From contig CALIAZ010000012.1 in NCBI GenBank assembly GCA_938045565.1, positions 1 through 7,007 on the forward strand: a stretch of DNA of 7,007 nt. Reading direction: 5' to 3'. Shown here piece by piece: positions 1 through 5,610 of this stretch. Below the pieces are notes generated by a model. The model was not told the origin of the DNA. It made no database searches and worked only from the letters and a program-made list of their open reading frames with translations. Origin of the DNA: an uncultured Atopobium sp. Lineage in GTDB: Bacteria; Actinomycetota; Coriobacteriia; Coriobacteriales; Atopobiaceae. A program made the position numbers and the translations under genes. Position 1 is the first letter of the stretch, and the number at the start of each line of letters is the position of its first letter.

Positions 1-1389
1 ATGCCACTTACTGCGATTGTCCTCGCTGCAGGCGAGGGAACGCGCATGAAGTCCCACCACCCTAAGATTGTGCACAAATTACTAGATAAACCCATTGTTT
101 GGTGGAGTGTCAACGCTGCAATTACTGCTGGCGCTGACCGCGTCATTGTGGTTGTTGGTAACCACGCTGACGAGGTTAAATCTGCACTTTCTTGCTTCCC
201 TAACCTTGAGTATGTTGCCCAGACCGAGCGTCTTGGCACCGGCCATGCCGTCAAGGTTGTAAAGGATGCTCTTGGTGGCTTCAAGGGACCCGTTGTTGTT
301 ATCAACGGTGACGCATCTCTGTTGCGCGCACAGTCTATTCTGGACCTTGTTGCAGAAACTAAAGCTCACCACAACGCATGTACGGTACTTACGATGACGC
401 CACCAGATCCAACCGGATATGGTCGCGTCATTTCTTCTAACGGCCAGGTAACTGCCATTATTGAGCACAAAGACGCTACGCCTGAGCAGCGCGAGCAAGA
501 ACGTGAATGCAACGTCGGCGTGTACTGCTTCTGTGGTGGAAGGCTGACCGCAAACATCGATCTTCTCGGCAATGACAACGTCCAGGGCGAGTACTACATC
601 ACCGACATGGTGGGCCTTTACGTCAGCCAGGGCGAGCCTGTTGCTGCCGTCCACGTGGACGACTACAAAGAGGCGCTGGGCGTCAATTCCCGCTCCGAGC
701 TTGCCGTTGCTACCCGCATCATGCAGGAGCGCATCAACGAGCACTGGATGAGCCAGGGCGTCACCATGCTGGACCCAACCTCCGTCTGGATTGGTCCCGA
801 GGTCACGCTTGGCATGGACACCGAGGTTCTTCCGCAGACCATGCTCTACGGCAAGACCTCGATTGGCGAGAATTGCGTAGTAGGTCCTAACACTCGTCTG
901 ACCGATACGCATGTTGGCAACGACGCTGTTATTGACGAGACAGTTGCTATCAACGCACAGGTAGACGACTTTGCTACCTGCGGTCCTCGCGCGTACCTGC
1001 GCCCAGGCACACACCTCATGCCTCACGCCAAAGCTGGCACCCACGTTGAGATTAAAAATTCAACTATCGGCGAGGGCTCCAAGGTTCCTCACCTCTCCTA
1101 CATTGGTGACACAACCATGGGCTCTGGCGTCAACATTGGCGCAGGTTCAATTACGTGCAATTACGACGGTTACCACAAGTTCAAAACCAACATTGGCAAC
1201 AACGTCTTTGTTGGTTCCGATACCATGATGGTGGCACCCGTCTCAATTGGTGATGGCGCGCTTGTGGGGGCAAGTTCGTGTATCACAAAGGATGTACCAG
1301 CAGATGCGCTTGCACTCGAGCGCTCTGAGCAGAAAATTGTTGAGGGATACGCCGCCCAGAGGCGTCACAAGCTTGAGAAAGAGGACTAG
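1..1389 (+). CDS. glmU: Bifunctional UDP-GlcNAc pyrophosphorylase / glucosamine-1-phosphate acetyltransferase GlmU
   Basis: This cytoplasmic enzyme acetylates glucosamine-1-phosphate and then uridylylates it, giving UDP-N-acetylglucosamine for peptidoglycan and other envelope polymers. At 462 aa it has the usual GlmU length. The N-terminal nucleotidyltransferase domain (about 1-230) opens with LAAGEGTRMK (8-17, R15). It also has QTERLGTGHA (74-83), NGD with metal-ligand candidate D104, and GVNSR with N229 as the matching second metal ligand. The C-terminal left-handed beta-helix (about 255-462) carries isoleucine-patch hexapeptides, SKVPHLSYIGD with the catalytic-base candidate H364, and VNIGAGSITCNYDG. 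The segment after D104 reads ASLL where PL is commoner. The ATG is the first base of the window, so its ribosome-binding site cannot be seen, but MPLTAIVLAAG is a normal N-terminus. The TAG stop abuts the prs ATG with no spacer. Confidence 0.97.
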   Translation: MPLTAIVLAAGEGTRMKSHHPKIVHKLLDKPIVWWSVNAAITAGADRVIVVVGNHADEVKSALSCFPNLEYVAQTERLGTGHAVKVVKDALGGFKGPVVVINGDASLLRAQSILDLVAETKAHHNACTVLTMTPPDPTGYGRVISSNGQVTAIIEHKDATPEQREQERECNVGVYCFCGGRLTANIDLLGNDNVQGEYYITDMVGLYVSQGEPVAAVHVDDYKEALGVNSRSELAVATRIMQERINEHWMSQGVTMLDPTSVWIGPEVTLGMDTEVLPQTMLYGKTSIGENCVVGPNTRLTDTHVGNDAVIDETVAINAQVDDFATCGPRAYLRPGTHLMPHAKAGTHVEIKNSTIGEGSKVPHLSYIGDTTMGSGVNIGAGSITCNYDGYHKFKTNIGNNVFVGSDTMMVAPVSIGDGALVGASSCITKDVPADALALERSEQKIVEGYAAQRRHKLEKED

Positions 1390-2385
1390 ATGTTCGAGAA
1401 CCTGAGTGAACCACTGTTAGTTGCTAGAAATATCAAGCTCTACACCGGTACAGGTAACCCTGAACTGGCTCGTAAGGTTGCAGACATTCTTCACCTAGAG
1501 CTACAAGGTCTTCTCCTCGAGAAGTTTGCTAACGGAGAAATCTACGCTCGCTTTGACGAGTCTGTCCGCGGCGACGAGGTCTTCTTCATTCAGTCTTTGG
1601 CAGGTGTCAACGTCAACGACCTGGTTATGGAAACGCTGATTGTTGCTGACGCTGCAAAGCGCGCATCTGCTAACAGCTTTACCGTAGTTATCCCTCACTA
1701 CGCATATGCTCGTCAGGACCGCAAAGCTGCTGCTCGCGAGCCTATTACCGCTCGTCTGATGGCAAACTTGCTTGAGAACGCTGGCGTCGACCGCGTTATC
1801 ACCCTTGACCTGCACCAGGGCCAGATCCAGGGCTTCTTTGACATTCCTGTTTCTCACCTGACTGCTCTCTACCTTCTGGGAGATTACTTTAAGAGCAAGC
1901 CATTTGACTGGGAGAATACCGTTGTTGTCTCCCCTGATATGGGTCGCGCAAAGGCTGCTAAGAAGCTTTCCGACTACCTTGACTGTGGCCTTGCAATTGC
2001 TCACAAGAGCCGTCCTCGCCACAACGAAAGTGCTGTTATGGGCATCATCGGCGACATCAAGGGTAAGACCTGCATTGTTAATGACGACATGATTGATACC
2101 GCAGGCACCCTCTGCGCTTCCGTTGTTAAGCTGAAGGAAATGGGCGCGGGCGATATCTACGTCTGCGCCACCCACGGCATCTTCTCTGGTCCTGCAATCG
2201 AGCGCCTCAACAACGCCCCTATCGAGGAGTGCGTGGTTACCGACGCAATTCCTTGTGCAGCAGCAAACCAGGAAGGCTCCAAGATCAAGACGATTACCAT
2301 CGCAAACGAGATTGCCGAGGCAATTTACGCTGTCTACACCGACCGTCCTGTCTCCGACATCTTCGGTGGCGACTTCAACCTGTAA
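1390..2385 (+). CDS. prs: Ribose-phosphate pyrophosphokinase (PRPP synthetase)
   Basis: The enzyme makes PRPP from ribose-5-phosphate and ATP for purine, pyrimidine, NAD, His and Trp synthesis. The 331-aa product is slightly longer than the usual ~315 aa because of an N-terminal extension of about 12 residues before the first strand (NIKLYTGTGNPELA). Class I hallmarks visible are: FANGEIYARFDESVRGDEVF (46-65), the flexible catalytic loop YARQDRK, DLHQGQIQGFF with H142, the ribose-phosphate-region loop VVVSPDMGRAKAAKK (178-192), and the PRPP-binding motif VNDDMIDTAGTL (230-241). QGQ in the DLH motif replaces the more common AAQ. The start is directly after the glmU TAG, and a purine-rich stretch (AGAAAGAGGA) at the end of glmU can act as its ribosome-binding site, so translation is probably coupled. 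The glmU-prs pairing is widely conserved. The gene is followed 90 bp later by a strong intrinsic terminator. Confidence 0.97.
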   Translation: MFENLSEPLLVARNIKLYTGTGNPELARKVADILHLELQGLLLEKFANGEIYARFDESVRGDEVFFIQSLAGVNVNDLVMETLIVADAAKRASANSFTVVIPHYAYARQDRKAAAREPITARLMANLLENAGVDRVITLDLHQGQIQGFFDIPVSHLTALYLLGDYFKSKPFDWENTVVVSPDMGRAKAAKKLSDYLDCGLAIAHKSRPRHNESAVMGIIGDIKGKTCIVNDDMIDTAGTLCASVVKLKEMGAGDIYVCATHGIFSGPAIERLNNAPIEECVVTDAIPCAAANQEGSKIKTITIANEIAEAIYAVYTDRPVSDIFGGDFNL

Positions 2386-2475
2386 CGCCGCAGGTCAGTC
2401 GCGTGTGAGTGCAACGACGGCAACACCGCAGGTCAAACGCGCGTGCGGGCGCGAGCGCGGGTCGCAAGTGATTTC

Positions 2476-2513
2476 AACCCGGTATCCATTTCGTGTGGAT
2501 ACCGGGTTTCTTG
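2476..2513 (+). terminator. Rho-independent terminator of the glmU-prs transcript
   Basis: AACCCGGTATCC (2476-2487) pairs perfectly over 12 bp with GGATACCGGGTT (2497-2508) across a 9-nt loop, ATTTCGTGT. The stem is followed by a T-rich tail, TTTCTTGT. It lies 90 bp after the prs stop and is the strongest intrinsic terminator in the window. The tail is interrupted by C and G, so read-through is possible. Confidence 0.85.
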
Positions 2514-2571
2514 TGCGGATGCGTTGCTAGAGGACCGGGTTTCTCGCCAGGTGGGCGGTGTGAACTGGCGC

Positions 2572-2619
2572 GATCAGCGCGCGCCTGCTGCGAGCCTGGG
2601 CGTGATCAGCGCACGCCTG
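2572..2619. repeat. 16-bp direct repeat, two copies 32 bp apart
   Basis: GATCAGCGCGCGCCTG (2572-2587) recurs as GATCAGCGCACGCCTG (2604-2619), 15 of 16 identical. The second copy runs directly into the first unit of the 31-bp array, sharing its GCCTG. A nearby 6-bp inverted repeat, CGCCAG at 2545-2550 with CTGGCG at 2565-2570, precedes it. Confidence 0.75.
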
Positions 2620-2733
2620 ATTTCTGCAAAGAATCTGTAACTTTTGCCTGAAAACATCAAAGAATCGGTGGATTTTGCCTGATTTTATCAAAGAATCTGT
2701 GTCCCAAACACAGATTCTTTACACTTTTCAGGC
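2615..2733. repeat. 31-bp tandem repeat array (three direct units plus one inverted unit)
   Basis: Units start at 2615, 2646 and 2677, exactly 31 bp apart. Each opens with GCCTGA and carries AAAGAATCTGT (AAAGAATCGGT in unit 2) beginning 13 bases in. The variable bases are the 7 between these blocks and the ~7 after. After the third unit and a CCCAA loop, the same unit recurs inverted (ACACAGATTCTTT at 2708-2720, TCAGGC at 2728-2733). Units 3 and 4 therefore form a hairpin with a 13-bp perfect stem (2690-2702 with 2708-2720), a 7x7 internal loop, and an outer 6-bp stem (GCCTGA with TCAGGC). There are no unique spacers of constant size between identical repeats, so it is not a CRISPR array. The symmetry lets the hairpin form on either transcript, but the tails are not good U-tracts. 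Confidence 0.85.
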
Positions 2734-2750
2734 TCGTATTCCAATCGTAG

Positions 2751-2846
2751 TTGATCCAAAACCTGAGTAATTATGTGTTCCCTGATCCATGAGAGCTAGC
2801 ATTGTAGATTTTCCAGGGTCGATTGATCCAAAACCCAGGTAATTAT
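2751..2846. repeat. 24-bp direct repeat, two copies 72 bp apart
   Basis: Copies at 2751-2774 and 2823-2846 both begin TTGATCCAAAACC and end GTAATTAT, with only three differing bases in the middle (TGA versus CAG). A shorter related string, CCTGATCCA, lies between them at 2781-2789. Flanking sequence is also loosely similar (TTCCA a few bases upstream of each), so the original duplicated unit may have been longer. No function is recognised. Confidence 0.8.
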
Positions 2847-2897
2847 CGACTGCAGTCACCCGTAAACCGCAAGTTTGAAGCAATTGCGAGAAGAATT

Positions 2898-2946
2898 GCG
2901 TTTACTGGTGGATTTGCCTCGTCGTAATCGCGTTTAGTGGTGGATT
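2898..2946. repeat. 17-bp direct repeat, two copies 32 bp apart, related to the 31-bp array
   Basis: GCGTTTACTGGTGGATT (2898-2914) recurs as GCGTTTAGTGGTGGATT (2930-2946), 16 of 17 identical. The GGTGGATTTGCCT that spans the first copy's end nearly matches GGTGGATTTTGCCT at 2668-2681 inside the 31-bp array. This suggests the two repeat clusters share an ancestor. Confidence 0.7.
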
Positions 2947-2967
2947 CTCGGCCTTGAAAGCCTGAAG

Positions 2968-3009
2968 CCTTCCATACAGACGTCTTTCCCTTCCGTGGCA
3001 GACGCTTTT
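2968..3009. repeat. 21-bp degenerate tandem doublet near the pcp stop
   Basis: CCTTCC begins at 2968 and again at 2989. Each is followed after a few bases by CAGACG and a T-rich run (CATACAGACGTCTTTC versus CGTGGCAGACGCTTTTT). Read on the minus strand this would give a 7-residue Lys/Arg-rich repeat, but I see no credible gene there. Confidence 0.6.
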
Positions 3010-3035
3010 TCCGTAAAGGCAGCAGAAAGCAGAGC

Positions 3036-3686
3036 TTAGTGGGTAGTTCCGAGAGACTCGCTAACGGCATCGACCTCATGTTCCACCGCAGCTGCCAAGG
3101 CAACCTCAAGGCCGCGTGTCATAACCTCAATAGGGAGACTTGCGGTATTTGCAGGCTGCTTAGTTGCCTGCTCGGTTGCAAAAGGAACGTGCAGGAAAGC
3201 CCCACGAGCATTGGGATGCTTGGTGGCAAGCGCATGCAACATGGAATACATCACATCGTTGCAGACATATGTACCTGCCGTATACGACACAGCGGCAGGA
3301 ATACCTGCTTCATTCATTGCCTCCGTCATAGCACGAACGGGAAGCGTCGCAAAATAAGCATCGGGACCGTCCTCGACGATCTTCTCGGCATGTGGCTGGT
3401 TGCCGTCGTTGTCGGGAATGCGAGCGTCACGGTAATTGATACCTACAAACTCCGGGGTAATCTTTGCGCGACCTCCTGCCTGTCCAACGCAAAGCACAAT
3501 ATTGGGATCAATATGATCAATTGCTGCGGATACCGCGCCGGCACCTGAGCCAAAGACCACAGGAATCTCAAGTTTCACTACATTAGCACCGGCAATGGTA
3601 TCCGGAAGCGCTCGAACAGCTTCCCATGCCGGGTTGATTTTCTCTCCACCAAAAGGCTGAAAACCAGTTACAAGAATCGTTGACAC
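3036..3686 (-). CDS. pcp: Pyrrolidone-carboxylate peptidase (pyroglutamyl-peptidase I)
   Basis: This cytoplasmic cysteine peptidase of family C15 removes N-terminal pyroglutamate (5-oxoproline) from peptides. The 216-aa product matches the family length of about 215. VTGFQPFGG (6-14) is the substrate-pocket signature. The catalytic triad is visible as E79 in GGRAKITPEFVGIN, C142 in SYTAGTYVCND and H166 in GAFLHVPF, numbered from the chosen start. IPDNDGNQP (90-98) is also typical. I chose GTG at 3684-3686 because AAGGAGG (3693-3699) lies 6 bases upstream and the protein then begins at the conserved strand. A longer ATG reading from 3707 would translate the ribosome-binding site itself. It is the last gene of a minus-strand set with DUF969 and DUF979, a pairing seen in other Gram-positive bacteria and consistent with pyroglutamate handling. 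Confidence 0.95.
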   Translation of the reverse strand: MSTILVTGFQPFGGEKINPAWEAVRALPDTIAGANVVKLEIPVVFGSGAGAVSAAIDHIDPNIVLCVGQAGGRAKITPEFVGINYRDARIPDNDGNQPHAEKIVEDGPDAYFATLPVRAMTEAMNEAGIPAAVSYTAGTYVCNDVMYSMLHALATKHPNARGAFLHVPFATEQATKQPANTASLPIEVMTRGLEVALAAAVEHEVDAVSESLGTTH

Positions 3687-3689
3687 AAC

Positions 3690-3699
3690 GACCTCCTTA
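3690..3699 (-). promoter_or_regulatory. Ribosome-binding site deciding the GTG start of pcp
   Basis: On the minus strand AAGGAGGTCG sits just before TT-GTG. AAGGAGG is a full anti-16S match and leaves about 6 bases to the GTG. It lies inside the longer ATG reading frame, which argues that the GTG rather than the upstream ATG is the real start. Confidence 0.8.
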
Positions 3700-3754
3700 A
3701 GACGCATTTAAGTACTCTAAGTACCCACCACGACGGATTTCATACATGCAAATT

Positions 3755-3832
3755 TCACTCGTTGCGCTCATTGAACAACCTGTCGTGCCGGCCTCACTCG
3801 TTGCGCTCATTGAACCTGTCGCGCCGACTGTA
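3755..3832. repeat. 39-bp tandem repeat, two copies, with an identical 22-bp core
   Basis: The 22-bp core at 3755-3776 (starting TCACTCGTTGCGCTCATT, ending GAAC) is repeated without change at 3794-3815. After the core the first copy has an extra AAC. Both then continue CTGTCG(T/C)GCCG, so the duplication covers at least 32 bp per unit. An exact core in non-coding DNA points to a recent duplication or to conservation. It lies between the transporter genes and pcp. Confidence 0.85.
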
Positions 3833-3853
3833 CTTGTCGCCTTTGCGTCTGTC

Positions 3854-4831
3854 TTAAAACGCCACAAGAACGATCATCATAAGAATCTGAACTGTGAGCA
3901 TGAAAACCGCAGGGATGACCTGCTTTTTAATGACTCCGTATTCGTCGTCCATCTCAAGAATTGCGACCGGAACAATATTGAAGTTGGCAGCCATGGGCGT
4001 CATAAGAGTTCCACAGAATCCACAGGTCAAGGCAAGCGCTCCCACAACCGTTGGGTCGGCGCCCAGCGAGAGGACAAACGGAGCTCCAATACCCACCGTC
4101 AGCACGGTAATTGCCGCAAAGGCGTTGCCCATAATGGCGGTAAAGAGCGCCATGCCAACGCAGTAGACAATGATACCGACAACCAGATTGCCCTCCGGAA
4201 TGACAGCTCCCACAAGGTGAGAAATGACCTCCCCAACGCCGGCCGCCGTAAAAGTGGCACCAAGGATTGAGAGGAGCGTCGGCAGCATAACCAAAGGTCC
4301 GACAATATCCAGCATGCGCCTTGAATCGTCCAAGAAAAGCTTAGGCGTATTGACGCCGGGGCGCATCGCCAAAAGGATTCCACAGCCCACAAAAACACCC
4401 ACGGTCAAACCGACCAGAGTTGAAATCTTTGGAAAGAAAAAGGCAAACAGAAGTGCAAAAACGCCGATACTAAACGACGCGAGAAAAATCTTGTTTCCGA
4501 CGCTCGTATATGCCAGAGACATTTCTTCCTCAGTCGGCTTTATCACATCTTCACCGCGTCCGACCTGCTTGAACACTGCCGGAAGCAACATAACAATAAG
4601 GCCAACGCCTGTCCACTCCGAAGGGATCCACTTGCCCACAATAAAAAGAAGACCGAGCATGGTCCAAAATACCCCGGTACCGATGCGCTTTGCGTTGGTC
4701 TTGTCGCGAAAGTTTGAAATGCCCGCATAAATTGCGACAAGGCCAATCAGCACAAACACGACTTCAAGCAATTTTGTTGAGAGCGTAATCTTGGGATCGG
4801 TAGAGGTATAAAACGCGATAACGGCATCCAT
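3854..4831 (-). CDS. DUF979 family membrane protein, putative 5-oxoproline transporter subunit
   Basis: This is a 325-aa polytopic inner-membrane protein with roughly nine to eleven hydrophobic segments, for example near 22-40, 54-70, 74-87, 114-136, 138-156, 175-200, 215-260, 265-285 and 303-325. The best family mark is the conserved CGFCGTLMTPMAANFNIVP, followed by AILEMDDEYGVIKKQ, typical of DUF979. The family is almost always next to DUF969, and the pair has been annotated as subunits of a 5-oxoproline transporter on the basis of clustering with pyroglutamate enzymes. The pcp gene downstream fits that idea, but transport has to be treated as inference. Its ATG overlaps the DUF969 stop by one base (TAATG), and AAGGAGG lies 9 bases upstream, so the two subunits are probably made in a coupled, near 1:1 way. 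Confidence 0.9.
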   Translation of the reverse strand: MDAVIAFYTSTDPKITLSTKLLEVVFVLIGLVAIYAGISNFRDKTNAKRIGTGVFWTMLGLLFIVGKWIPSEWTGVGLIVMLLPAVFKQVGRGEDVIKPTEEEMSLAYTSVGNKIFLASFSIGVFALLFAFFFPKISTLVGLTVGVFVGCGILLAMRPGVNTPKLFLDDSRRMLDIVGPLVMLPTLLSILGATFTAAGVGEVISHLVGAVIPEGNLVVGIIVYCVGMALFTAIMGNAFAAITVLTVGIGAPFVLSLGADPTVVGALALTCGFCGTLMTPMAANFNIVPVAILEMDDEYGVIKKQVIPAVFMLTVQILMMIVLVAF

Positions 4832-5610
4832 TATGCCTCGCCTCCTTCTACGGCAGCATGAACGCTGCCGGCGGCATCGTCAGCGACAAGAGCTGAGGTA
4901 ACGGCCGTGTTTCCTGCTTTTTCAGCAGCAGCCTCAAGGTCGCGCTTTTGGCAGCGACGGTCGAGGAAGATGTAGTATGCCGAGGTAAACGCCACAGCGA
5001 TAAGAGCTACCGGAATTTCTATGGCCGCAAGATGCGCAAGCTCAACGGCGTATCCCAGCTCCTTGAGTGTGTTCTGCACCAGAAGCATGCCTGATGAACC
5101 CACAAAAAGTACCTGACCAAAGAACCATGCCACATTTTCCATACCGGATGCCATGCCCTTGAGGTCATCGCGATGCTTCGGTGTCATGAGCGTGCCATCA
5201 GGGTCGTCCGCGGCCTCGGCCATCGGCATCACGACCGGCTTGATGAATCCTGCAACGCCGCCAAAGCCAACGTTGAATGCGGCAAAAATGACACGGAAGA
5301 CACCATACGCCGCCATAATAATGCCGCCGTTTGCGCCCTTGACACGCCTCATCAGCTCGCGAGCCGCATTGCGAAGGCCGTTACGCTCAAGCGTTCCCGT
5401 AAGCACAAAGACCACTACGCAAATCAGCATGGTTCTCGTTGAGACGAAGCTCTTACCAAGCGTCTGCAAAAACACAATCGGATCCATGCCGGCAATCACG
5501 GCCGTTGTTACTGCTGCTATGAGAATCGTGAGAATGGAGTCGAGCTTCAGCGTGAAGCCGACAATGACCACAATAATTCCCAGCAGTTTGACCAACTCAG
5601 ATATATCCAT
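4831..5610 (-). CDS. DUF969 family membrane protein, putative 5-oxoproline transporter subunit
   Basis: This is a 259-aa membrane protein that begins MDISELVKLLGIIVVIVGF, as DUF969 members usually do. Hydrophobic segments lie near 7-21, 24-42, 60-75, 95-126, 158-180 and 192-216. The loop MTPKHRDDLKGMASGMENVAWFFGQ (about 142-166) and the NVGFGGVAGFIKPVVMPMAEA segment are the most family-like parts. The tail after 220 is charged and Ala-rich (AAAEKAGNTAV and on) and probably cytoplasmic. I chose the ATG at 5608-5610 because AAGGAGG (5615-5621) precedes it by 4 bases. An upstream in-frame ATG at 5670 would add a Cys/Gly-rich 20 residues with no ribosome-binding site. It is the first gene of the minus-strand cassette, and its stop overlaps the DUF979 start. 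The transporter role is inferred from its DUF979 and pcp neighbours. Confidence 0.9.
   Translation of the reverse strand: MDISELVKLLGIIVVIVGFTLKLDSILTILIAAVTTAVIAGMDPIVFLQTLGKSFVSTRTMLICVVVFVLTGTLERNGLRNAARELMRRVKGANGGIIMAAYGVFRVIFAAFNVGFGGVAGFIKPVVMPMAEAADDPDGTLMTPKHRDDLKGMASGMENVAWFFGQVLFVGSSGMLLVQNTLKELGYAVELAHLAAIEIPVALIAVAFTSAYYIFLDRRCQKRDLEAAAEKAGNTAVTSALVADDAAGSVHAAVEGGEA
4841..4847 (-). promoter_or_regulatory. Ribosome-binding site of the DUF979 gene, inside the end of the DUF969 gene
   Basis: AAGGAGG on the minus strand, 9 bases before the ATG, is embedded in the last codons of the DUF969 gene. Combined with the TAATG overlap this supports translational coupling of the two membrane subunits. 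Confidence 0.75.

Larger units (their letters stand above)
2386..3035. other. 650-bp non-coding, repeat-rich intergenic region between convergent prs and pcp
   Basis: No ORF here has a recognisable product or a convincing ribosome-binding site. The stretch contains: a GC-rich segment with CCGCAGGTCA at 2388-2397 and 2426-2435 (38 bp apart); the prs terminator; two copies of GATCAGCGCRCGCCTG 32 bp apart; a 31-bp tandem array with an inverted last unit; a 24-bp motif repeated 72 bp apart; a 17-bp motif repeated 32 bp apart; and a 21-bp doublet near the pcp end. Composition shifts from GC-rich (2386-2620) to AT-rich (2620-2900). The repeats are degenerate, so they look like old or functionally tolerated duplications rather than a recent insertion. 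Confidence 0.8.
3687..3853 (-). other. 167-bp spacer between the DUF979 gene and pcp
   Basis: On the minus strand this separates the DUF979 stop from the pcp GTG. It contains the 39-bp tandem repeat (3755-3832), then a short 9-bp tandem doublet (TACTTAGAG TACTTAAAT) just before pcp. I found no stem with a U-tract and no convincing -35/-10 pair, so whether pcp is co-transcribed with the transporter genes or has its own promoter cannot be decided from sequence. An ORF in this stretch on the plus strand (from 3746) merely translates the repeats and continues antisense to the DUF979 gene. Confidence 0.6.

Noticed and set aside
82..1044. 320-codon open frame antisense to glmU
   Set aside because: It lies wholly inside a well-conserved gene in the opposite direction, its product resembles no family I know, and long antisense frames arise from codon bias. 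I saw no ribosome-binding site for it.
1501..2175. 224-codon open frame antisense to prs
   Set aside because: Same reasoning: a shadow of prs codon usage with a low-complexity Val/Asn/Ser-rich product.
2690..2720. Hairpin as an intrinsic terminator for pcp or for prs read-through
   Set aside because: The stem is strong, but the 3' flank is ACACTTTTC on plus and GATAAAATC on minus, neither a proper U-tract. I kept it as a repeat structure.
2615..2733. CRISPR-like array
   Set aside because: The 31-bp units are contiguous with degenerate repeats, there are no spacers of similar length between identical repeats, and no cas genes lie nearby.
2843..3109. 88-codon minus-strand ORF overlapping the pcp end and entering the repeat region
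   Set aside because: All its Met starts (3109, 3079, 3070) lie inside pcp in another frame with no good ribosome-binding site, and the part outside pcp is a translation of the 21-bp and 32-bp repeats. It might be a degenerate repeat-encoded peptide, but I cannot support a gene.
3755..3815. Resemblance of CACTCGTTGCGCTCA to the CTCGCTGCGCTC string of ColE1-type plasmid origins
   Set aside because: The likeness is about a dozen bases, and nothing else of a plasmid origin (RNA I/II, rom, primer structures) is present.
3746..4270. 174-codon plus-strand ORF starting in the 39-bp repeat and running antisense to the DUF979 gene
   Set aside because: The first third is just the tandem repeat translated, and the rest is antisense to a clear DUF979 gene.
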